NCBI RefSeq assembly: GCF_946481715.1
Contig: NZ_CAMLOV010000074.1
Span: forward strand, 1-24,895
Direction of reading: 5' to 3'
Source: an uncultured Mucilaginibacter sp.
Lineage (GTDB): Bacteria > Bacteroidota > Bacteroidia > Sphingobacteriales > Sphingobacteriaceae
DNA length: 24,895 bases
Position numbers and translations under genes: made by a program. Below, piece after piece: positions 7,848 through 15,637 of the stretch; the stretch's first letter is position 1, and every line of letters starts with the position of its first letter. The notes under the pieces are model-generated. The model searched no databases. It saw only the letters and a list, made by a program, of their open reading frames with translations, and was not told the origin of the DNA.

Positions 7848-7852
7848 TTTTT

Positions 7853-8533
7853 ATGGCTATCAAATTCAAACTCCTTGGGCTTTTAATAGTTGGTTGCTTT
7901 TTTACATCGGGCTTGCGCGCGCAAGAATCATTGATTCCGGATATATCGTACCCCTATTTAGAGAAACTGATCGCCACCGCAAAAAAAAACTATCCCCAGG
8001 TAAAGGAGCGCCAGGCACAGGTGAACCTTGCCAAAGCTGCATACCACCAGGCCAACGTATCGTGGCTGGATGCTTTTACTGCGTCTTATATCTATAGCCC
8101 AAAAAGTTCCCTCGACCTCATACAGCCAACCATTTTTAATGGCTACCAGTTAAGCATCTCTATAAACATTGGCCGGTTTTTGGCGAAGCCTTTTGTATCG
8201 CGTGGCGCCAGAGAAAACGTACGCATAGCCGAATTTCAGCAGCAGGAATACAACCTCAGCCTTGAGGCGAACGTAAAACGCTTATATTTCCAGTATTTGG
8301 CGGCACAAGCAGATCTGCGTTTACGTTCGGGCGCAGTTATCGACGGGCAAACCGCAGTTAAGCAGTTAAAATATTCTTTTCAAAAAGGCGAAACAACATT
8401 TCAGTTTTATAATGAGGCACTAACAAGCCTTTATCAACAAGGTGGGTATCAGGTGTCGGCCGAGTTGGCGATGTTAACAGCAAAAACCAACCTTGAGGAG
8501 GTTTTAGGCGTTAAATTAGAAGAGGTTAAATAA
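7853..8533 (+). CDS. Half-length TolC-like outer-membrane protein
   Basis: 226 residues beginning at the ATG at 7853. A longer in-frame start at 7784 would overlap the transferase and bury the signal peptide, so I reject it. Residues 1-23 are a typical signal peptide (FKLLGLLIVGCFF, cleavage expected before QES). The mature part reads like one TolC/OEP repeat: a helical stretch YLEKLIATAKKNYPQVKERQ, alternating beta-like segments around 70-115, then coiled helices with VKRLYFQYLAAQADL. TolC-family proteins usually carry two such repeats in 400-480 residues; here there is one, without frameshift. It follows the transferase by 5 bases and precedes the Wzc-like gene by 3, where a Wza-type exporter would be expected, so it may be the outer-membrane exit or an accessory to it (inference). 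Confidence 0.75.
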   Translation: MAIKFKLLGLLIVGCFFTSGLRAQESLIPDISYPYLEKLIATAKKNYPQVKERQAQVNLAKAAYHQANVSWLDAFTASYIYSPKSSLDLIQPTIFNGYQLSISINIGRFLAKPFVSRGARENVRIAEFQQQEYNLSLEANVKRLYFQYLAAQADLRLRSGAVIDGQTAVKQLKYSFQKGETTFQFYNEALTSLYQQGGYQVSAELAMLTAKTNLEEVLGVKLEEVK

Positions 8534-8536
8534 ATA

Positions 8537-10684
8537 ATGGAGTTAGTAAATTTTCTGAAAGTTTTATGGAAACATAAAAACCTGCTGATCATTATTCCGC
8601 TGGTTACTATAATTATCTCTTATTTCCTCGTAAAAAACCTGGCAGATAAATACGTATCCAAATCGCAGATAGCAACGGGTATCGTAGATGAATCGAGCCA
8701 CTTGCTTGATAAGCAAACAAACGGCTCCATACAGCAACAGCAAATAAACCAAAGCTTTAGCAACCTGATAGAGATAATGAAGCTTAAAAAGCTCGTTAAC
8801 CAGGTATCGTACCAACTCATCCTGCACGATCTTACAAGCGCTTGGCCCTATAAACCGCACAGCAAACTATTTTTAACCATGAACGCCGCGGCCAAAAAGC
8901 ATGCAATTGAATTGTTTACGGACAAGCTAAAGCGCATGGAGCCTCTGGATTACTACAATAAGGACGAGAATGGGCTGAACAACTTGATGCGATCTATGGG
9001 GTACGACGAACGCAGCCTGCGCCAGGAACTGGCGATAGTACGCGATGAGGACAGCGATTTTATTTCGGTGTACTACAAGTCGGACAATCCGCAGCTTTCG
9101 GCATTTGTAGTTAATGAACTGTGTCGCCAATTTATTAACTATTATACATATACCATAAGGCAAAGCGAAACCGATGCGGTTACTTTTTTGGCGAAACTGC
9201 TGAACGAAAAGCGCGAGGCCCTCAATAAAAAAACAGCGCAGCTGCAGGATTACAAAATACGCAACGGCGTTATAAACCTGGAAGAACAATCAAAATCTAT
9301 TTACGGCCAAATAATGATTTACGGCGACCATAAACAGCAGGCTCAAAAGGATGTAGCCTCTTACGATGGTGCAATTGCCAGTATCAACAGTAGGTTTGAC
9401 CCTAAAGACCGCAGTTACCTCGAAGCTTCGACAAACAAATACAATGTCGCCATTGTAAACACACAGGAGCAGTTACACGCGCTCACCGACAAGTACGTGC
9501 GAAGCAATTTTTCGCCGCAGTATAAAGGGCAAATAGATTCGCTTACCAAACAGCTTACGCAGCAATTAAACCTTACATCAGATAAATACATTACCAACCC
9601 GCTGGTGGGTAAAGATGCGTTAGTTACACAAAAGCTAGCGCTTGAGGTATCGCGCGACATTGCCAAGTACAGCCTGCGGGCTATAGACAGGACATTGGGA
9701 GAACTAAATGCTAAGTTTAACCGCCTGGTACCTTTTGATGCTACCGTAAAAACTTACAATTTCGAGCTGGATATTGCCAGTAAAGAATACCTGGAGGTTC
9801 TGACAAGATATAACGAAACCAACCTTAAATCTACCCTCGCTATCAAACTGCGGCAGGTTGATTATGCTACGCCAGATGTTGCCGAACCATCTAAGAAAAT
9901 GCTGCTCATCATACTTGCCGGTATGGGGTCTTTTGCGGTTTGTGTTGTTTTTCTGTTTGCCATATACTTTTTTGATGATACCATAAAACAGCCTGCGGAA
10001 CTGGTTACCCAAACCGGCCTGCCGTCGCTTGGGTATTTAAACACCATAACCGGTGGTTCGCTGGATTTGAGGAAGCTTTGGGATGTAGAGCACCGCGAAA
10101 AAATGCGGCACTTTAAAGAGCTTATACGCTCCATTCGCTTCGAGATTGACCAGGAAATGAAGGGTGAAAAAGTACTGGCCATAACCAGCCTTGCCCACCA
10201 TGAGGGTAAAACCGTGCTGGCCATCAGCCTGGCCTACTCCTACTCCATGATAAACAAAAAGGTGCTGTTGATAGATGGTAACTTTACCAATCCTACCATC
10301 ACCGAAACCGCAAAGCCTCGTTCATATATCGAGGATTATTTTAAAAACAACCCCGATAATTACGAGGCATTCTCGGGCGCTACCACAGTTTTGGGCAACC
10401 ATGGCGGCGATGTTACGCTACTGGAAGTAAGCGACGAAAACTTTATCCGCAGCCGTTTTAACGAACTGAAAACTAAGTACGATATCATTATCATAGAAAC
10501 CCCGGCCCTATCTACCCTAAATAAATCGAAGGAATGGATACTGTTTGCAGGTAAGGTGATTGGCATATTCGAGGCAGATAAGGGCGTAAAAAAAATGCAG
10601 AAAAATGATTTGGCTTACCTGCGCAACCTTAATGGCAAGTTTGCCGGCTGGATACTGAACAAGGCGAGCATACCCGAAGAGTAG
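8537..10684 (+). CDS. Wzc-like polysaccharide co-polymerase with degenerate BY-kinase domain
   Basis: A 715-residue inner-membrane protein controlling polymer length and export. It has a short cytoplasmic N-terminus, TM1 (~15-33), a large periplasmic region with long helical coiled segments (~210-440), a Pro-containing stretch before TM2 (~454-477), and a cytoplasmic ATPase-like domain (~520-715). This matches Wzc/PCP-2a order. The kinase motifs are eroded: Walker A is HHEGKT (554-559), keeping Lys558-Thr559 but with His for the usual Pro-Gly; Walker A' is LLIDGNFTNP (577-586), with Asn582 and Thr584 where Asp and Arg are usual; Walker B ends in Glu654 (IIIETP) instead of Asp. The C-terminus ends in NKASIPEE with no tyrosine cluster. 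It probably regulates polymerisation structurally, with doubtful tyrosine kinase activity. Confidence 0.9.
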   Translation: MELVNFLKVLWKHKNLLIIIPLVTIIISYFLVKNLADKYVSKSQIATGIVDESSHLLDKQTNGSIQQQQINQSFSNLIEIMKLKKLVNQVSYQLILHDLTSAWPYKPHSKLFLTMNAAAKKHAIELFTDKLKRMEPLDYYNKDENGLNNLMRSMGYDERSLRQELAIVRDEDSDFISVYYKSDNPQLSAFVVNELCRQFINYYTYTIRQSETDAVTFLAKLLNEKREALNKKTAQLQDYKIRNGVINLEEQSKSIYGQIMIYGDHKQQAQKDVASYDGAIASINSRFDPKDRSYLEASTNKYNVAIVNTQEQLHALTDKYVRSNFSPQYKGQIDSLTKQLTQQLNLTSDKYITNPLVGKDALVTQKLALEVSRDIAKYSLRAIDRTLGELNAKFNRLVPFDATVKTYNFELDIASKEYLEVLTRYNETNLKSTLAIKLRQVDYATPDVAEPSKKMLLIILAGMGSFAVCVVFLFAIYFFDDTIKQPAELVTQTGLPSLGYLNTITGGSLDLRKLWDVEHREKMRHFKELIRSIRFEIDQEMKGEKVLAITSLAHHEGKTVLAISLAYSYSMINKKVLLIDGNFTNPTITETAKPRSYIEDYFKNNPDNYEAFSGATTVLGNHGGDVTLLEVSDENFIRSRFNELKTKYDIIIIETPALSTLNKSKEWILFAGKVIGIFEADKGVKKMQKNDLAYLRNLNGKFAGWILNKASIPEE

Positions 10685-10736
10685 GCCCGCTTTTTGCTGA
10701 ATTGCTTTTTATTATACACACTTTAGCCTTGCTGAT

Positions 10737-10880
10737 ATGAAAATAACCCCTGATACAAAAAGCAAGCCCGACCCCTTCGCCGGGCTTACCCCGTTAGAGA
10801 ACAAAACACGCAAGGCCGCAATTATTTTTGTATTTGCCGGGGTGTTTGTTTGGGCGGTAAAAATATTAATCCTCGCGTAA
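10737..10880 (+). CDS. Small single-pass membrane protein, 47 residues
   Basis: An unrecognised 47-codon frame between the co-polymerase and polymerase genes, 52 bases after the former and 15 before the latter, on the same strand. The product has a polar, Pro/Lys-rich N-terminal half (PDTKSKPDPFAGLTPLENK) and a single hydrophobic segment, residues ~27-46 (AAIIFVFAGVFVWAVKILI), ending close to the C-terminus. This layout is that of a small tail-anchored inner-membrane protein. It could assist the Wzc-like or Wzy-like protein (inference). Without it the gap would be 211 bases in an otherwise tightly packed run, which favours coding. An inverted repeat (10764-10770 with 10781-10787) falls inside the frame. 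An antisense frame covers the same bases but reads opposite to the operon and is less likely. Confidence 0.6.
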   Translation: MKITPDTKSKPDPFAGLTPLENKTRKAAIIFVFAGVFVWAVKILILA

Positions 10881-10895
10881 CCACCGGTAGCAACC

Positions 10896-12401
10896 ATGCT
10901 TAATAACCAGGTACAACATAGCGGGCTAAGGGGCTATTTACGCAGAAAGTTGCAGTTAAGTAACTTAACCACAACAACCATGATACTGTTAATGCTGCCC
11001 GTGGCCTTGTTTATAGCCGTGGTTGTGGCAAAGCTGGGCATTATTGGCATTGCCGGCATACTAGCCTTGGTTATTGGCATACCTGTAGTTTTTGGCATTG
11101 TTGCTTACCCGCAGTTTGGTATAGCGGTGCTGATGGTAGTATCGTTTATGCTAAACTATGCATCGGAATTTTTGCCCCCTGATACCCCAAGCGGCATTTT
11201 GTTGGATGTTATTACCTATCTGCTCATCTTCGGCTTTTTTGTAAAAAAGAAATTTGATAGTAACTGGGAATATTTTAAAAACCCCATCACCTACCTCGTA
11301 TTAACCTGGCTGGCCTACAATTTTTTAGAGGCGGTAAACCCCGCGTCGCCCTCTATACTTGCCTGGGTGTACACCGTGCGCACTGTGGGCTTTATTATGC
11401 TGATGTACTTTGTATTCCTTTACCAGGTAAACAACATCAAGTACATCCGTTTTTTATTTAAGCTGTGGCTTTTTTTATGCTTGCTGGCCGCTATATCGGG
11501 TTTTCAGCAGGAAAACTTTGGTTTAATGGAGTTCGAGCGCAAGTGGTATTATTCCGACCCGATCCGCCTTAGCTTTTTATACATCAACGGGCACCTGCGT
11601 AAGGTGGCTATTTTTCCGGATCCGGTTACATTTTCGTACAATATGGTGGTGGCATCAACTATATGTATCTGCTTTTTTATGCTCAACATCAGCCTCGCCA
11701 AAAAAATTATTTTAGGTTGTTTAATCCCCTTTTACCTGCTTACCATGCTTTACAGTGGTACCAGGGGCGCTTATGTACTACTGCCGGCTGCTTTGGCGCT
11801 GCTTGCCATACTCAAATTCAACAAAAAAATTATTGCTGGCGTGCTTGCGGCAGGGTTTGTGCTGGTTATAGTTATATTCATGCCAACCTCAAACCCAACC
11901 ATCAAACGTTTCCAATCGGCCTTTAACCCCGGTGCCGATGCATCTTTTAATGTAAGGGCCGAAAACCAACGGAAAATAAAACCGTATATATTGTCGCACC
12001 CCATAGGTGGCGGCTTGGGTTCGGTTGGTATTTGGGGGCGCAGGTTTGCGCCAAACTCAATGCTGGCCAAGTTCCCGCCCGATAGCGGGTACGTGCGCGT
12101 TGCGGTTGAAATGGGCTGGATAGGGCTGCTATTGTTTTGCACCCTAATGTTTGTAATTTTATACACGGGCATTAACCACTATTTCCTGATAAAAAACCCC
12201 GAGCTAAAAACATATTGTTTGGCCATGGTATTGGTTATTTTTGTATTTAATATTGGTAATTACCCACAACAGGCGCTGGTACAGTACCCTTCTAATATTT
12301 TATTTTATCTTGCAACCGCGCTGTTGAACGTTACGTTGAGGTTGGATATTGCAGAAAGAAAAGCGCAAGGCGATAGCAGTGTAGAAGGATTGAAAGCATA
12401 A
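10896..12401 (+). CDS. O-antigen polymerase/ligase family (Wzy-like) membrane protein
   Basis: A 501-residue polytopic inner-membrane protein with about a dozen hydrophobic segments. It belongs to the Wzy/O-antigen ligase class (Wzy_C, PF04932). Visible signatures are SGTRGAY (287-293) with Arg290 at a membrane edge, the following large periplasmic loop (~330-400), HPIGGGLGSVG (368-378) and DSGYVRVAVEMGWIG (396-410). In the Wzx/Wzy pathway it would join flipped repeat units on undecaprenyl pyrophosphate into polymer; ligase members instead transfer glycan to an acceptor. Position beside Wzc-like and Wzx-like genes favours polymerase. It starts 15 bases after the 47-residue gene. Sequence alone does not separate polymerase from ligase. 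Confidence 0.88.
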   Translation: MLNNQVQHSGLRGYLRRKLQLSNLTTTTMILLMLPVALFIAVVVAKLGIIGIAGILALVIGIPVVFGIVAYPQFGIAVLMVVSFMLNYASEFLPPDTPSGILLDVITYLLIFGFFVKKKFDSNWEYFKNPITYLVLTWLAYNFLEAVNPASPSILAWVYTVRTVGFIMLMYFVFLYQVNNIKYIRFLFKLWLFLCLLAAISGFQQENFGLMEFERKWYYSDPIRLSFLYINGHLRKVAIFPDPVTFSYNMVVASTICICFFMLNISLAKKIILGCLIPFYLLTMLYSGTRGAYVLLPAALALLAILKFNKKIIAGVLAAGFVLVIVIFMPTSNPTIKRFQSAFNPGADASFNVRAENQRKIKPYILSHPIGGGLGSVGIWGRRFAPNSMLAKFPPDSGYVRVAVEMGWIGLLLFCTLMFVILYTGINHYFLIKNPELKTYCLAMVLVIFVFNIGNYPQQALVQYPSNILFYLATALLNVTLRLDIAERKAQGDSSVEGLKA

Positions 12402-12417
12402 CTAATTTTTTTTATAG

Positions 12418-13032
12418 ATGTCGTTACTTACGGTAATCAAATCTCATCCCCGTATAAAAAAATTTGTGCATTGGCTTATAGTAAGGTCGGGCCATTCCAG
12501 GCCAAGGTATTGGGTACGTTGGTTTGTAAACCCGTTTTGCCATAAACGCGCATGGAGCTCGATAGTAGGCACCTATGCACGCATGGACCTATTCCCCTTT
12601 AATAATTTTACCCTTGGCGAGCATAGCATTGTTGAGGATTTTGCTGCACTTAACAATGGCGTAGGCGATATTATTATAGGGCACCATGTTGGCGTAGGCC
12701 TATCAAACACTATAATTGGCCCCGTAACCCTGGGCAATTATGTAATGATGGCGCAAAACATCGTGTTATCGGGCTTAAACCACGGGTACGAGGATGTTAC
12801 CTTGCCGCCCCGCATACAGAAAGTGGTAACTAAACAAATTACCGTAATGGATAATGTTTGGATAGGCGCAAACAGCGTAATTACCGCTGGCGTTACCATT
12901 GGAAAGCACGCTGTTATTGGCGCGGGCAGTGTGGTAACGAAAGATATCCCCGAATATAGCGTAGCCGTTGGTAACCCCGCTGAAGTGATCAAGAAGTATA
13001 ATTTCGAGTCCGGTAACTGGGAAAAAATTTAA
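12418..13032 (+). CDS. Hexapeptide-repeat O-acyltransferase
   Basis: A 204-residue left-handed beta-helix transferase of the serine/maltose acetyltransferase type, predicted to transfer an acetyl or similar acyl group from acyl-CoA to a sugar hydroxyl. Hexapeptide rungs run from about residue 65 to 175 (IIIGHHVGVG, NVWIGANSVITAGVTIGKHAVIGAGSV-type turns), and the likely catalytic His122 lies in GLNHGYED. The C-terminal closing motif VAVGNPAEVIKKY (182-194) is typical. The first ~45 residues, rich in Arg, Trp and His, may associate with membrane or lipid-linked glycan. It lies 16 bases after the polymerase gene and 14 before the flippase gene, so the repeat unit is the likely substrate (inference). 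Confidence 0.88.
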   Translation: MSLLTVIKSHPRIKKFVHWLIVRSGHSRPRYWVRWFVNPFCHKRAWSSIVGTYARMDLFPFNNFTLGEHSIVEDFAALNNGVGDIIIGHHVGVGLSNTIIGPVTLGNYVMMAQNIVLSGLNHGYEDVTLPPRIQKVVTKQITVMDNVWIGANSVITAGVTIGKHAVIGAGSVVTKDIPEYSVAVGNPAEVIKKYNFESGNWEKI

Positions 13033-13046
13033 CGCCAAAGGATATT

Positions 13047-14390
13047 ATGTCGTTTTTAAAAAAAATCGTAAACAAACATACTATCAATTTGGCCAGTAGC
13101 GCAGCAATGCCTGTTATCGGGTTATTGGTGATATCGCAATTAACCAGGCATTTTCCCACCAAGGCCGAATTTGGTAATTACATCTTCTTTCTGAACGTTT
13201 TTTTGCTGGCCGATATGTTTCGCACCGGCTTTTTACAAACCTCGCTGATAAAGTTTTATGCAGGTGCTACTAAAGACCGTGCTGTAACGGTTGCAGGGTC
13301 GGCTTGGAGTGTTGGTTTCATTTTAACTTTCGGGCTTGCTTTCCTCGATCTTTTGCTCTACCTCTTCTTCAAAAGTGAAAATCCTGATGTGCAAGCCACA
13401 ATTAAATGGTTTGGCATCATTTACATCTGTACGCTGCCATCAGCTATTGCAGGCTGGATTTTACAGGCAGAACAACGTTTCGATAAAATGTTTATCATCC
13501 AGATCATCAACCAGGGTGGTTTTCTTTTACTCGTACTTATCATCATTTTTTTCAAGGTTATCCATTTCCAAACCGTTATTTACTGCTACCTGGCCACAAA
13601 TATTTTCACCAGTTTGCTTTGTATTTTTATGGGCTGGTCGCAGGTGCATACCATTAAGCATAAGACTATTGAGTCGATTAAGGAGCTGGCCAATTTTGGC
13701 AAATACGGCGTGGGTACATCTATAGGCTCTACCCTGCTGCGCAGTTCTGATATTTTCATTATCGCTGCCATGTTCCCTAAAGATTTGGTTGGCGTTTATT
13801 ATATTCCGCAACGCTTAATGGAATTCTTCGAGATCCCGATGCGGAGTTTTGTGTCAACCGCCCTGCCCGAACTTTCGGCAGCTGCACAACGGGGCGACAA
13901 ACCCGCCGTTGCCCATATCATGAAAAAATATGCATCGCTCCTCACCGTGTTATTGATACCAATAGCTATAGTCGCTTTTTTGCTGGGCGGGTTGGTAATT
14001 AAACTCCTTTCGGGCGAAAAATTCGCCGGTAGCGAGTCGTTCGATATTTTCCGCATCTTCCTATGCTATGCGATCATTATGCCTATGGACAGGTTCTTTG
14101 GTATCACCTTAGACATCCTTAACAGACCACACCTCAATATGCTGAAGGTTTTCCTGATGCTGACGGTGAACGTTATTGCCGATTTTGCCGGCATTGCAAT
14201 TTTCCATAACTTATATGGCGTGGCCATAGCATCGCTGTTTACTTATTACTCCGGCCTCATCTTCGGCTACATACAACTAAAAAAGCATCTCCGCTTCAGT
14301 TTACGCGACCTGTTCACCGTGGGCATTGGAGAGGTAAAGGGGGTGATAAATCATATGTTGCATAAGCACCCCGAAAAACAAAACGAATGA
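13047..14390 (+). CDS. Wzx-like lipid-linked oligosaccharide flippase
   Basis: A 447-residue polytopic protein with about 12-14 predicted membrane helices, of the polysaccharide-biosynthesis (MATE/MOP superfamily) flippase type. It would move undecaprenyl-pyrophosphate-linked repeat units from the cytoplasmic to the periplasmic face. Supporting segments are the N-terminal KHTINLASSAAMPVIGLLV helix, LRSSDIFIIAAMFPKDLVGVYYI (~231-253), typical of the seventh-helix region, and PMDRFFGITLDILNRP (~350-365). A good ribosome site AAAGGA (13037-13042) lies 4 bases before the ATG. The gene ends with an ATGA overlap (14387-14390) with the next glycosyltransferase gene, so the two are translationally coupled. 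Confidence 0.9.
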   Translation: MSFLKKIVNKHTINLASSAAMPVIGLLVISQLTRHFPTKAEFGNYIFFLNVFLLADMFRTGFLQTSLIKFYAGATKDRAVTVAGSAWSVGFILTFGLAFLDLLLYLFFKSENPDVQATIKWFGIIYICTLPSAIAGWILQAEQRFDKMFIIQIINQGGFLLLVLIIIFFKVIHFQTVIYCYLATNIFTSLLCIFMGWSQVHTIKHKTIESIKELANFGKYGVGTSIGSTLLRSSDIFIIAAMFPKDLVGVYYIPQRLMEFFEIPMRSFVSTALPELSAAAQRGDKPAVAHIMKKYASLLTVLLIPIAIVAFLLGGLVIKLLSGEKFAGSESFDIFRIFLCYAIIMPMDRFFGITLDILNRPHLNMLKVFLMLTVNVIADFAGIAIFHNLYGVAIASLFTYYSGLIFGYIQLKKHLRFSLRDLFTVGIGEVKGVINHMLHKHPEKQNE

Positions 14391-15616
14391 ACTTAACCGG
14401 TAAACATATCGTTGTTTTTTCGCAGATGCAGTTCGACGGGCGCCTGGAATCTACCATATACACCATGTCGCGCCTGCTGGCACAGGATAATTACGTGTAC
14501 TTTGTTGATAGGCCCTTTACCTGGAAGGATTACTTTAAGTTTAGGGATACCGAGGCATACCGTGTACGCAAGCCGCATTTTTTCGACGGGAAGAACAGTA
14601 TCATTCAAACCAGCCTGCCCAACTTTAAGATCATCATTTGCCCGCCAGTGCCATCGATCAACACAATCCCCGAAGGGAAAGCTTACCGCCTTGCTGTAAG
14701 GTTTAACGAGTGGATGGTAGCAACGCGCTTAAAAAAAGTATTTAAGCAACAAGGCATTACCGATTATATTTACATCAACTCATACTGTTTTTCGTACCCA
14801 CAGCTGCATAAAATATTAGAGCCCAAGCCGGCACTAACCGTTTATCACTGCGTTGACCCTATTATTGAGGCATACCAGCTAAAACACGGCGTACATAACG
14901 AGGAAATACTGGCTAAAAGTGTGGATATGATCATCTGTACCAGCCGCGAACTGCGCAACAGAAAATCGTTCTTAAACCGCAACTCGTACTTTGTGGCCAA
15001 TGCGGCCAATATAACGCATAGCCAAAAAGCATTAGACCCTGCGCTGCCGGTAGCTGATATGCTATCGGGCATAAAAAAACCGGTGGTGGGCTACTTTGGG
15101 GCGATAGAACGCCGTATAGATTATACACTTATAAAAAAGGTAATTGCCGCCAACCCCGATAAAAGCTTTGTATTTGTAGGCCCGGTTAATAAGGATTACA
15201 TCCGCGAAGGCGATTTTACTGCGCCCAACCTTTACCTGCCTGGCCCTGTGCCGTACGGGGAGATGCCCTCCGTTTTAAAAGGTTTCGATGTTTGCATTAT
15301 CCCCTTTAAAAAAGACGAAGTGAGCAATAATATTTTCCCGCTAAAACTTTTTGAGTATTTAGGGGCCGGCAAGCCGGTGGTATCAACCGATTTTAATGAT
15401 GACCTACAGGATTTTACCGGCGGGCTTATACCCTATTGCGGTACTGCGGATGAATTTACAGAGGAATTAAATGAAGCATTGACAGATGCACAAGCAACCG
15501 AAAAAGTTGAGCAACGTATAAGTATTGCAGCAAACAATACATGGGAGCATAGAATTGCCGATATTAAAGAATTATTATCATCGGCACTGGCACAAAAAAA
15601 CAAAACGGATAGTTAA
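14387..15616 (+). CDS. Glycosyltransferase, GT-B fold (GT4-like)
   Basis: A 409-residue cytoplasmic glycosyltransferase of the two-Rossmann GT-B type. The N-terminal acceptor half starts IVVFSQMQFDGRLEST (9-24). The C-terminal donor half begins near VVGYFGAIERRIDY (233-246), continues with SFVFVGPV (260-267), and carries the nucleotide-sugar signature FPLKLFEYLGAGKPVVST (317-334), whose Glu323 fits the EX7E pattern. It likely adds one sugar to the undecaprenyl-pyrophosphate-linked intermediate. Donor, acceptor and linkage cannot be read from sequence. It overlaps the flippase gene by four bases. CAZy placement is by motif only. Confidence 0.88.
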   Translation: MNLTGKHIVVFSQMQFDGRLESTIYTMSRLLAQDNYVYFVDRPFTWKDYFKFRDTEAYRVRKPHFFDGKNSIIQTSLPNFKIIICPPVPSINTIPEGKAYRLAVRFNEWMVATRLKKVFKQQGITDYIYINSYCFSYPQLHKILEPKPALTVYHCVDPIIEAYQLKHGVHNEEILAKSVDMIICTSRELRNRKSFLNRNSYFVANAANITHSQKALDPALPVADMLSGIKKPVVGYFGAIERRIDYTLIKKVIAANPDKSFVFVGPVNKDYIREGDFTAPNLYLPGPVPYGEMPSVLKGFDVCIIPFKKDEVSNNIFPLKLFEYLGAGKPVVSTDFNDDLQDFTGGLIPYCGTADEFTEELNEALTDAQATEKVEQRISIAANNTWEHRIADIKELLSSALAQKNKTDS

Positions 15617-15637
15617 CTTTTAATTTAAAGGCTTAAA

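Noticed and set aside
7784..7852. Upstream in-frame start extending the TolC-like protein by 23 residues
   Set aside because: It lies inside the transferase gene, has no ribosome site, and would put 23 polar residues before a textbook signal peptide that begins at the ATG at 7853.
10712..10897. Antisense frame of 61 codons opposite the small membrane protein
   Set aside because: It runs against the operon and overlaps the polymerase start; the plus-strand 47-codon frame has a better membrane-protein pattern and spacing.
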